Assembly (NCBI GenBank): GCA_030531025.1
Contig: JAUMTV010000159.1
Location: 1-6,006 of the forward strand
Direction of reading: 5' to 3'
Length of the DNA stretch: 6,006 nucleotides
Origin: Turicibacter sp.
GTDB lineage: Bacteria; Bacillota; Bacilli; MOL361; Turicibacteraceae
Shown here piece after piece: positions 1-4,696 of this stretch; the first letter of the stretch is position 1, and every line of letters begins with the position of its first letter. The notes beneath the pieces were generated by a model. The model did not search any database, had not been told where the DNA came from, and was given only the letters and a program-made list of their open reading frames with translations. The position numbers and the translations under genes are program-made.

Positions 1-1
1 G

Positions 2-82
2 GCACTTTACCATCTAAAGAAAACGAGAGAAGAAGGTTTTGATAAAGGTGTCATTGTCGCAGCCACTGACGCTACCTTCTGA
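2..82 (+). CDS. Possible 3' fragment of a gene entering from the left edge
   Basis: An open frame runs in from the window edge and ends at TGA 80-82, giving 26 residues that begin ALYHLKKTREEGFDKG and end VAATDATF. The composition is protein-like, but I do not recognise the family and no start codon lies in the window. It faces the recombinase genes tail to tail, with 29 bp between its stop and the stop of the nearer recombinase. Because large serine recombinases usually sit right beside the attachment site and often integrate inside genes, this may be a host gene truncated by the insertion, with its true 3' end beyond the far end of the element. It could equally be the intact end of an element or host gene, or a chance frame. 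Confidence 0.35.
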   Translation, partial: ALYHLKKTREEGFDKGVIVAATDATF

Positions 83-111
83 AAACCGAAAAATAGTAAT
101 AAAAAAATAGG

Positions 112-1473
112 TTATTGATTCCAAATGATTTGAAGTCCATCATCTTTTACAATGATTTTATTGACGAATAAATCAACAATCGCTGTTTGAGTGCCTAAAT
201 CACATTCAAATAAGTTAGGAATCCCATTTTTAATGAATTGCTGCATCTCTGATTCTTCATCTTCTGCATCTTTTGCTTGTGCTAACAGGTCTTCTTTTTG
301 TGCGTTTAAAGCAGCTAATTTCTCATCGAGTGACGTTTTAGAGAGTCGATCATCCATATAAAGATCCACTAGTTTATTTATTTTTTTATCAAGACGTTCG
401 ATTTTCTTTTCATAGTTAGCCACTGAATGTTTTAATTCGATTTCACCACTTGTTCCGATGCGATGAAGTCGATCAAATATCTCTTTTTCGAATTCATCCC
501 GTCTTATATTACGATTAGAGCATTTGCTATCGTAGTAAGAAGGTTTCTTACGACGAGTACAAACCATGTAATGACGAGTGACGCTTTCACCAGTCGCCAA
601 TTTTTGTTTGCAAGTATGAGGTCGATATTCTTCGCCACAATGACCACAAAAAACTTTACCTGTAAAGACTTTATTTTTTACCGTGCCATAACGTTTACTT
701 TTATATTTTTCACGAATGTCTTGCACTTGATTAAATAGTTCAGTAGATATAATCGGTTCATGTGAGCCTTTGAACCATTCACCCGCAAATGAAACTTCAC
801 CAAGATAAAGCCGATTTTGAAGGATTCGAATCAGACGATTCATTCTAATTTTTTTAAAACCTTCTTTTTCTAATTGATCTTGAACTTTAGCATACGATTT
901 TAAATGAACATACGCTTCAAAGATTCGGCTAATATGCTGACGTTCTTCTTCATTGACGACTAGTTCTCCACGATTTAGTCTGGTATAACCATAAGGAACT
1001 TTGGCTGCACTCCCTGCCCAGAGGCCTTCGTCACGAACCATGTTACGGTGACAGTTCCATAAACGGTCAATGATGGTTTCACGTTCTAACTGAGCGAAGA
1101 CTGATAAAACGCCAATGGCTGCACGTCCAAAAGCAGTCGTCGTGTCAATCGTCTCAGTTAGTGAAATAAACTCAACCCTATGAGGTAAAAATAGTTCTTC
1201 AATTAAATAGAGTGTGTCACGCTGACTCCGGCTTAAACGATCTAGGCGATAAACAATGACCATATTAATTTTTTTATTTTTAATATCTCTTTGTAACTGC
1301 TCAAGAGCCGGGCGATTTAAATTAGAAGCACTATATCCTGCATCAATGTATTCCTTAACATCATCCCAACCTTTAGAGACACAAAACGATTTGATTCGTT
1401 CCTTTTGTAAGGGAATACTGTAGTTATCAATTTGTTGCTCGGTTGAAACTCTTGCATACAACGCCACTTTCAC
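112..1473 (-). CDS. Large serine recombinase (site-specific integrase), second of a tandem pair
   Basis: A 453-residue large serine recombinase that cuts and rejoins DNA at attachment sites through a covalent phosphoserine link. The N-terminal resolvase-type catalytic domain has Arg8 and nucleophile Ser10 in YARVS, then D78, R79 and R82 in YRLDRLSR. A recombinase domain follows at about 155-270, a zinc ribbon with Cys276, Cys279, Cys305 and Cys318, a coiled coil at about 353-405, and a C-terminal segment ending IIWNQ. I place the start at GTG 1473 because GGAGGG (1485-1480) lies six bases upstream and it aligns with the ATG of its paralogue; an upstream in-frame TTG at 1500 lies inside the preceding gene. 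Oddities: GYSGS of the paralogue is GYSAS here, and RLRSG after the catalytic domain is RLWNC, so the usual glycine there is lost. It is probably co-translated with the upstream recombinase. The catalytic residues are present, so activity is likely, but it may be a specialised partner rather than a full integrase. Confidence 0.93.
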   Translation of the reverse strand: MKVALYARVSTEQQIDNYSIPLQKERIKSFCVSKGWDDVKEYIDAGYSASNLNRPALEQLQRDIKNKKINMVIVYRLDRLSRSQRDTLYLIEELFLPHRVEFISLTETIDTTTAFGRAAIGVLSVFAQLERETIIDRLWNCHRNMVRDEGLWAGSAAKVPYGYTRLNRGELVVNEEERQHISRIFEAYVHLKSYAKVQDQLEKEGFKKIRMNRLIRILQNRLYLGEVSFAGEWFKGSHEPIISTELFNQVQDIREKYKSKRYGTVKNKVFTGKVFCGHCGEEYRPHTCKQKLATGESVTRHYMVCTRRKKPSYYDSKCSNRNIRRDEFEKEIFDRLHRIGTSGEIELKHSVANYEKKIERLDKKINKLVDLYMDDRLSKTSLDEKLAALNAQKEDLLAQAKDAEDEESEMQQFIKNGIPNLFECDLGTQTAIVDLFVNKIIVKDDGLQIIWNQ

Positions 1474-1479
1474 CTTGAT

Positions 1480-1485
1480 CCCTCC
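1480..1485 (-). promoter_or_regulatory. Ribosome-binding site deciding the GTG 1473 start
   Basis: GGAGGG on the minus strand begins two bases after the stop codon (1490-1488) of the upstream recombinase and sits six bases before GTG 1473. It decides against the in-frame TTG 1500 and ATG 1491, which lie upstream of it. The tight stop/SD/start arrangement suggests translational coupling of the two recombinases. Confidence 0.75.
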
Positions 1486-1487
1486 AA

Positions 1488-2846
1488 TCATTGATTCCAA
1501 ATCACTTGTAATCCATCCTCTTTAACAATGATTTGGTCGACAAATAAATCAATAATCGCGGTTTGCGTGTCTAAATCACATTCAAATAAGTTAGGAATTC
1601 CGTTTTTTATGAAGTCTTCCATTATAGAGGTTTCGTATTCGGTTTCTTTAGACTTTGATAATAGTTTTTCTTTTTGAGCATTAAAGTCGGCTAATTTCGC
1701 ATCAAGCGTGGCTTTAGGAAGTCGCTCATCCATGTATAAATCGAGTAGTTTATTGATTTTATCGTTGATCGCCTCAATTTTTTTGTCATAGTCAATTGGT
1801 TCAGCCTTTTTAGTAAATTCAATTTCACCACTTGTTTCTAAGTTTTTAATACGATTAAAGATTTCTTCTTCTAAATCCGCACGTTTAATGTTGCGATTAA
1901 AACATTTGCTATCATAATGAGCAGGCATTTTACGACGACGACAGACCATATAGTAGTAAGTCGTCCCCGTTTTTTTATCCTTCTTGCTATAAGAGCGATA
2001 AATTTCACCACAGCACCCACAGATAACTTTTTGTCTAAAGACATTATTTTTTATTTTTCCAAAATTATAACCTTTGAAATGTTCATTGACTTTTTGAGCA
2101 GCATTAAATAAATCAACAGAGATAATCGGTTCGTGTGAACCTTTGAACCATTCGCCAGCAAATGAAACCTCACCAATGTAGAGACGGTTTCTTAATAATT
2201 TGGTAATTCGATAATCTTCTAAAGGTTTAAAACCTTCTTTTTCTAATTTCTTTTGGACTTTAATATAAGATTTTAAGGTGACGTATTCCTCAAAGATTCT
2301 CACAATATGTTGACGTTCTTCTTCATTCACCACTAATTTTCCACGTTTATGTCTGGTATAACCATATGGATTGGTATCAGAGCCACCGGCCCATAACCCC
2401 TCGTCACGAACCATTTTAAATCGTCCACTTCGTAGGCGTTCAGTAATGGTCTCACGTTCGAGTTGAGCGAAAACAGACATGACTCCAATCATCGCTCGAC
2501 CAAATGGGGTAGAGGTATCAATCGTTTCTGAGATTGAGATGAATTCCACATGGTTAGGTAAAAACATTTCTTCAATCAAGTAGAGCGTGTCACGCTGGCT
2601 TCGGCTTAAACGATCTAAACGATAAACAATAACGGCATTTATTTTTTTACTTTCAATATCTTTTTGTAACTGCTCAAGAGCTGGGCGCTTTAGGTTAGAA
2701 CCGCTATATCCTCCGTCTACATATTCTGTGATGTCATTCCATCCTTTAGAGGCACAGAACGCTTTTATCCGTTCTTTTTGCAAGGGGATACTGTAGTTTT
2801 CAATTTGTTGCTCGGTTGAAACTCTCGCGTATAATGCTACTTTCAT
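1488..2846 (-). CDS. Large serine recombinase (site-specific integrase), first of a tandem pair
   Basis: A 452-residue paralogue of the recombinase downstream; by eye about two thirds of residues match over the full length. It has the complete large-serine-recombinase layout: catalytic domain with R8 and S10 (YARVSTEQQ), GYSGSNLKRPAL at about 46-57, D78/R79/R82, FAQLERETITERLRSG at the domain end, recombinase domain about 155-270, zinc ribbon Cys276/Cys279/Cys302/Cys315, coiled coil about 353-405 and a C-terminal end VIWNQ. The ATG start has GGAGGAG (2860-2854) seven bases upstream. All consensus positions lost in the neighbour are kept here, so this is the more likely catalytic integrase. 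It lies downstream of the repressor gene in the same direction, separated by a hairpin terminator; I see no convincing promoter of its own in the 59 bp gap, so expression may depend on readthrough from the repressor. The length is typical of the shorter members of the family (about 450-550 residues). Confidence 0.95.
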   Translation of the reverse strand: MKVALYARVSTEQQIENYSIPLQKERIKAFCASKGWNDITEYVDGGYSGSNLKRPALEQLQKDIESKKINAVIVYRLDRLSRSQRDTLYLIEEMFLPNHVEFISISETIDTSTPFGRAMIGVMSVFAQLERETITERLRSGRFKMVRDEGLWAGGSDTNPYGYTRHKRGKLVVNEEERQHIVRIFEEYVTLKSYIKVQKKLEKEGFKPLEDYRITKLLRNRLYIGEVSFAGEWFKGSHEPIISVDLFNAAQKVNEHFKGYNFGKIKNNVFRQKVICGCCGEIYRSYSKKDKKTGTTYYYMVCRRRKMPAHYDSKCFNRNIKRADLEEEIFNRIKNLETSGEIEFTKKAEPIDYDKKIEAINDKINKLLDLYMDERLPKATLDAKLADFNAQKEKLLSKSKETEYETSIMEDFIKNGIPNLFECDLDTQTAIIDLFVDQIIVKEDGLQVIWNQ

Positions 2847-2853
2847 TTTCTTG

Positions 2854-2860
2854 CTCCTCC
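2854..2860 (-). promoter_or_regulatory. Ribosome-binding site of the first recombinase
   Basis: GGAGGAG on the minus strand, seven bases before ATG 2846. It is a near-perfect Shine-Dalgarno sequence and fixes this start, where the protein begins MKVALYARVS as expected for the family. Confidence 0.8.
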
Positions 2861-2872
2861 GATAATTAGAGT

Positions 2873-2898
2873 AAAAGCCTCATGATGAGGCTTTTTTT
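2873..2898. terminator. Bidirectional hairpin terminator between repressor and recombinases
   Basis: A perfect 10 bp stem (AAAAGCCTCA at 2873-2882 with TGAGGCTTTT at 2886-2895) closes a three-base loop. Read rightward the hairpin runs into seven T in a row (2892-2898). Read leftward, in the direction of repressor transcription, only four T, all part of the stem, follow the GC core before the tract is broken. It therefore looks stronger against rightward antisense transcription than against the repressor transcript, which may leak into the recombinase genes. Confidence 0.8.
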
Positions 2899-2905
2899 AT
2901 ATTCA

Positions 2906-3526
2906 TCAATCAACAAATGGACTGACGATACCCACGAATTTTCCCAAAATACAAACATCCTTGACCTGATCACCAACAATCGTAATTGGATCACCACTTT
3001 CAGTAGTTGTTGATCGTAGGACAATGACATCATCAAACTTATAAAACTTCTTGATAGCTGCTTTGTCATTCGCAATGGCAACTGCAACAATCGTTCCGTT
3101 TTCCACCACAGATTGTTGTTTAAAAATAGCATACATCTTATCACCAGTGATAAGGCTACTTATCATCTCATCATTGATTTTAACTTCTAAGGCAAACAAG
3201 TGACCTTTTTCATGTGGATATGGATTATCAATTTCAGTGATAGCATTGTCGAATCTATTAGTAAAGAGCTCGTTGTAAACACTGATTTTATCATTTACCT
3301 TCACTTCAGGTATATAATGTTCAATGCCAAGTAACACAAGTGGTGAGATGTCTAATGCTTTGGCTAGAAGCACCATTTTATCTCGTTTCATATTTTCAAT
3401 TAGCCCTAACTCCCATTTCCTTACGGTTGTTTTATCAACCCCACAGAGCCTTCCTAATTCCCCAAATGAAAGACCTAACTCTAATCGTCGTTTTTTAATA
3501 ATGTCTTTAACTTCTATCTTTTTCAT
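2906..3526 (-). CDS. CI-like phage repressor, XRE HTH plus S24 peptidase-like domain lacking the catalytic serine
   Basis: A 206-residue repressor that should hold the element dormant by binding operators in the adjacent control region. An XRE-type helix-turn-helix lies at about 8-65 (SFGELGRLCGV then DKTTVRKWELG). After a linker, residues about 108-204 follow the S24/LexA-like fold: EVKINDEM-six residues-GD, then VVENGTIVAV, NDKAAIKKFYK and ILGKFVGIV. In active S24 proteins the first motif reads GDSM; here it is NDEM, so Glu120 replaces the nucleophilic serine, while the partner lysine (Lys159) is kept. No Ala-Gly or Cys-Gly cleavage dipeptide is visible in the linker. Self-cleavage after DNA damage is thus unlikely, and the domain probably serves for dimerisation. 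I choose ATG 3526 because TGAGGA (3537-3532) sits just upstream; an in-frame TTG at 3538 overlaps that ribosome-binding site. Two TGA codons end the frame (2908-2906 and 2905-2903). Confidence 0.93.
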   Translation of the reverse strand: MKKIEVKDIIKKRRLELGLSFGELGRLCGVDKTTVRKWELGLIENMKRDKMVLLAKALDISPLVLLGIEHYIPEVKVNDKISVYNELFTNRFDNAITEIDNPYPHEKGHLFALEVKINDEMISSLITGDKMYAIFKQQSVVENGTIVAVAIANDKAAIKKFYKFDDVIVLRSTTTESGDPITIVGDQVKDVCILGKFVGIVSPFVD

Positions 3527-3531
3527 GTTAT

Positions 3532-3537
3532 TCCTCA
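3532..3537 (-). promoter_or_regulatory. Ribosome-binding site of the repressor
   Basis: TGAGGA on the minus strand, with its GAGG core about six bases before ATG 3526. It overlaps the alternative TTG 3538, which is therefore unlikely to be the start. Confidence 0.7.
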
Positions 3538-3656
3538 AATCTCTTCTATAATCTCTTAAGTCGTGTAAATGAATTGGGTGAAGTAAGTGAATATTAAGTC
3601 ATCGTTGGTGTTAAACTCTCCTTTCTGAAAGTTATTTTTAATTTAATAGAATAAAG

Positions 3657-3691
3657 TCATAAAAACTGGAAGATAGTTCCTGATTTTATGA
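3657..3691. repeat. Imperfect 35 bp dyad over the predicted repressor start point
   Basis: Outer arms TCATAAAA (3657-3664) and TTTTATGA (3684-3691) and inner arms GGAA (3670-3673) and TTCC (3679-3682 region) are arranged around a five-base centre, with two mismatched positions between them. The right arm overlaps the leftward -10 box at 3693-3688. It may be a second operator through which the repressor (or the Cro-like protein) controls the repressor gene, or a hairpin in the leader of that transcript. No T tract follows in either direction, so I do not call it a terminator. Confidence 0.5.
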
Positions 3692-3716
3692 TACTACTCG
3701 TGTTGCGTTAAATCAA
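3688..3716 (-). promoter_or_regulatory. Predicted leftward promoter of the repressor gene
   Basis: On the minus strand a -35 box TTGATT (3716-3711), a 17 bp spacer and a -10 box TATCAT (3693-3688) match sigma-A consensus at four and five of six positions. The start point would be near 3681, giving a leader of about 155 bases before ATG 3526. The -35 lies inside the left arm of the palindrome at 3708-3734 and the -10 inside the imperfect dyad at 3657-3691, so both would be covered by a bound regulator. Confidence 0.55.
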
Positions 3717-3734
3717 CATACGTTGTTGATTTAA
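3708..3734. promoter_or_regulatory. Perfect palindromic operator candidate between divergent transcription units
   Basis: Arms TTAAATCAACA (3708-3718) and TGTTGATTTAA (3724-3734) are exact 11 bp inverted copies around a five-base centre TACGT. It lies between the leftward repressor and the rightward early genes, the usual place for a phage repressor operator, and each arm contains an outward-facing TTGATT that can act as a -35 box. A further GTTGATT half-site lies at 3939-3945, at the rightward promoter start. A hairpin followed four bases later by six T (3741-3745 area) also allows a weak terminator reading, but the AT-rich stem and the position favour an operator. Confidence 0.65.
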
Positions 3735-3756
3735 TACTATTTTTTCCAAATATAAC
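3726..3756 (+). promoter_or_regulatory. Weak candidate rightward promoter from the palindrome
   Basis: TTGATT (3726-3731) in the right palindrome arm is followed 19 bases later by TATAAC (3751-3756), five of six matches to the -10 consensus. The spacer is longer than the preferred 17 bp, so it would be weak. If real, it would drive a long leader covering the micro-ORF at 3843 and the Cro-like gene. Confidence 0.3.
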
Positions 3757-3842
3757 ACATTTTATACATGAAAATACAAGTTTGTTGCTTTTAGAAAACG
3801 ATTTATGTTGGGTGATCATATTCGACTTAAAAAGGTGTTTTT

Positions 3843-3914
3843 ATGTTAAAAACGGCACTTTTCAACGAATTTAATGAAAATTTTTTAAAAAATAAAACGG
3901 TTTCTATTGAATAA
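3843..3914 (+). CDS. Possible 23-codon micro-ORF in the control region
   Basis: ATG 3843 to TAA 3912-3914 encodes a peptide starting MLKTALFNEFNENF and ending TVSIE. AAAGGTG (3831-3837) lies five bases upstream, a usable Shine-Dalgarno. The peptide has no signal sequence or known motif that I recognise. The frame ends inside the -35 box of the main rightward promoter, so it could only be made from the weaker upstream promoter; a leader peptide is possible. The AT-rich sequence makes a chance frame quite possible too. Confidence 0.25.
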   Translation: MLKTALFNEFNENFLKNKTVSIE

Positions 3915-3935
3915 ATCCAAAAATTGGTATATTAT
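3907..3935 (+). promoter_or_regulatory. Predicted main rightward promoter for the early operon
   Basis: TTGAAT (3907-3912), a 17 bp spacer and TATTAT (3930-3935) form a good sigma-A promoter, with start point near 3942. A/T runs at 3877-3897 just upstream resemble an UP element. The spacer contains CCAA-AAA-TTGG (3917-3927), a small palindrome, and the predicted start overlaps GTTGATT (3939-3945), identical to the half-site of the palindrome at 3708-3734. A repressor bound there would block initiation. Confidence 0.65.
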
Positions 3936-3938
3936 GGA

Positions 3939-3945
3939 GTTGATT
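3939..3945 (+). promoter_or_regulatory. Operator half-site at the rightward start point
   Basis: GTTGATT, identical to 3725-3731 and inverted relative to 3711-3717, which are the arms of the main palindrome. It sits on the predicted +1 of the early promoter. A seven-base match in AT-rich DNA is only moderate evidence; the position is what makes it credible. Confidence 0.35.
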
Positions 3946-3976
3946 AAAAGCCACGAAATGAAAGGGGAGAATGATA

Positions 3977-4201
3977 ATGAATGTCGCATTATTGAAATAC
4001 TATATTGGGTTAAGGGGGATGAATTTAACTCAATTTGCAACATTACTTGGGGTCAATCGAAGTTTTATCTACGCTAAAATGCGAAAGCCAGATAACTTTT
4101 CACGTTCTGAAATTGAATTAATCATGCAAAAGTTAGACTTAACACCTGATGAGATGTTAAATATTTTTTTTTCTGATTCGTTGCCTAAAGACAACTATTG
4201 A
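3977..4201 (+). CDS. Small Cro-like HTH DNA-binding protein
   Basis: A 74-residue protein made almost entirely of a helix-turn-helix of the XRE/Cro type: helix 2 at about 17-26 (LTQFATLLGV) and a recognition helix at about 27-35 (NRSFIYAKM), followed by helices 43-53 and 57-64. It is the first gene of the rightward unit, facing away from the CI-like repressor, the classic Cro position, so it probably opposes the repressor at the shared operators. I choose ATG 3977 because AAAGGGGAG (3961-3969) lies seven bases upstream; ATG 3971 is in frame but only one base from that site. The protein ends DNY, with no dimerisation domain beyond the HTH. It may act as an activator or accessory repressor rather than a true Cro. 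Confidence 0.85.
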   Translation: MNVALLKYYIGLRGMNLTQFATLLGVNRSFIYAKMRKPDNFSRSEIELIMQKLDLTPDEMLNIFFSDSLPKDNY

Positions 4202-4219
4202 TTAACATTACAGAGAGAG

Positions 4220-4250
4220 ATTGGGTTAAAGAGGGAGGGTTTAACCCAAT
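4220..4250 (+). repeat. Strong hairpin with G-rich loop after the Cro-like gene
   Basis: Perfect 11 bp arms ATTGGGTTAAA (4220-4230) and TTTAACCCAAT (4240-4250) close a nine-base purine loop GAGGGAGGG. There is no T tract directly after it (T7 comes only at 4288-4294), so as a terminator it would be weak. The loop resembles a Shine-Dalgarno displayed on a stem. The sequence ATTGGGTTAA also occurs at 4004-4013 inside the Cro-like gene, so the arms may instead be protein-binding sites. It may process or attenuate the early transcript between the regulator and downstream genes. Confidence 0.6.
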
Positions 4251-4295
4251 TCTTATGGATTATTACTATAGTCTATCATATTAAATATTTTTTTA

Positions 4296-4333
4296 CCCTA
4301 ATCGTTGCTTAAAAGCAACGGTTGAGGTTAGGG
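4296..4333 (+). repeat. Nested stem-loop just before the zinc-ribbon gene
   Basis: An inner stem CGTTGCTT/AAGCAACG (4303-4310 with 4313-4320, of which seven pairs can form around a four-base loop) sits inside outer arms CCCTAA (4296-4301) and TTAGGG (4328-4333). CAAC (4316-4319) can alternatively pair with GTTG (4321-4324). The right outer arm abuts the purine-rich ribosome-binding site (4331-4342) of the gene at 4350, so folding could affect its translation. No T tract follows, so it is not an intrinsic terminator. It could also be a replication-origin hairpin of this rolling-circle element. Confidence 0.5.
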
Positions 4334-4349
4334 GAAGGGAAGATGAGAA

Positions 4350-4676
4350 ATGAAAGTTAATACACCGCTGGGCATTATTGAATTTCCTGATGCATTAACA
4401 AACTATGGTTATGCATCGGTAGATACCAAAAAGCCTTTAAAAAACTTGAAGATTCAAACTTATGATGAGGGGAAAGAGATTTTATGGTATCGTAATGCAG
4501 CTAATCAGGCAATCACCGAGATTAGTTGTATTAAAGATAGACCACAAGACTATGAGTATACGTGTAGATGCGGTTATGAATTAAAATCGGGGTTTAATTT
4601 AGAAAGCATCAGATGTCATCAGTGTGAGGAACTTATGATTAAAACGTATATGGAGGAAGTTGCGAAAGTTGTTTAA
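4350..4676 (+). CDS. Small CxC/CxxC zinc-ribbon protein of unknown function
   Basis: A 108-residue soluble protein that I cannot assign to a named family. The C-terminal part has Cys72-x-Cys74 (YTCRCGYEL) and Cys89-x2-Cys92 (IRCHQCEEL), spaced like a zinc ribbon with 14 residues between the pairs; Cys60 lies nearby. The N-terminal 50 residues look like a small beta-rich domain (TPLGIIEFPDAL). There is no signal peptide or membrane segment. The start is ATG 4350, preceded by the purine run GGGGAAGGGAAG (4331-4342). It lies in the rightward early unit between the Cro-like protein and the HUH replication protein, and small zinc-ribbon proteins in such positions often bind nucleic acid or a partner enzyme; that role is inference. 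Confidence 0.8.
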   Translation: MKVNTPLGIIEFPDALTNYGYASVDTKKPLKNLKIQTYDEGKEILWYRNAANQAITEISCIKDRPQDYEYTCRCGYELKSGFNLESIRCHQCEELMIKTYMEEVAKVV

Positions 4677-4696
4677 TAAAAAATGGGGGAATGAAG

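Larger units (their letters stand above)
3538..3842. other. Gene-free AT-rich lysogeny control region
   Basis: About 300 bases with no convincing gene in either direction. It contains the leftward repressor promoter, the perfect palindrome (3708-3734), the imperfect dyad (3657-3691) and a short CTTTC-T-GAAAG palindrome at about 3621-3631. TTAAGTC occurs twice (3556-3562 and 3595-3601), and TTGGGTGA twice (about 3574 and 3809). On the minus strand AAAGGAG lies near 3625 but no open frame of useful length follows it. Confidence 0.6.

Noticed and set aside
1..111. tRNA gene as integration target
   Set aside because: No cloverleaf-like sequence or CCA end is visible; serine recombinases seldom use tRNA genes.
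463..738. Open frame of 91 codons on the plus strand
   Set aside because: Lies wholly inside the recombinase gene on the other strand, which has full family motifs; phenylalanine/threonine-rich shadow with no ribosome site.
1917..2111. Open frame of 64 codons on the plus strand
   Set aside because: Antisense shadow over the zinc-ribbon part of the first recombinase; same position as part of the shadow in the paralogue, so it follows from shared codons.
2866..3144. Open frame of 92 codons on the minus strand
   Set aside because: Out-of-frame overlap with the repressor C-terminal domain; it runs through the terminator hairpin and lacks a convincing ribosome site.
3324..3551. Open frame of 75 codons on the plus strand
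   Set aside because: Antisense shadow of the repressor HTH region, proline/serine-rich without motifs.
4255..4284. Nine-codon frame starting ATG GAT TAT after the G-rich hairpin
   Set aside because: The only SD-like sequence is about 15 bases upstream within the hairpin loop, and the peptide is very short; nothing else supports it.
4296..4333. Intrinsic terminator
   Set aside because: The stem is followed by purines leading into a ribosome site on the plus strand and by ATTAGGG on the minus strand; no T tract at either foot.
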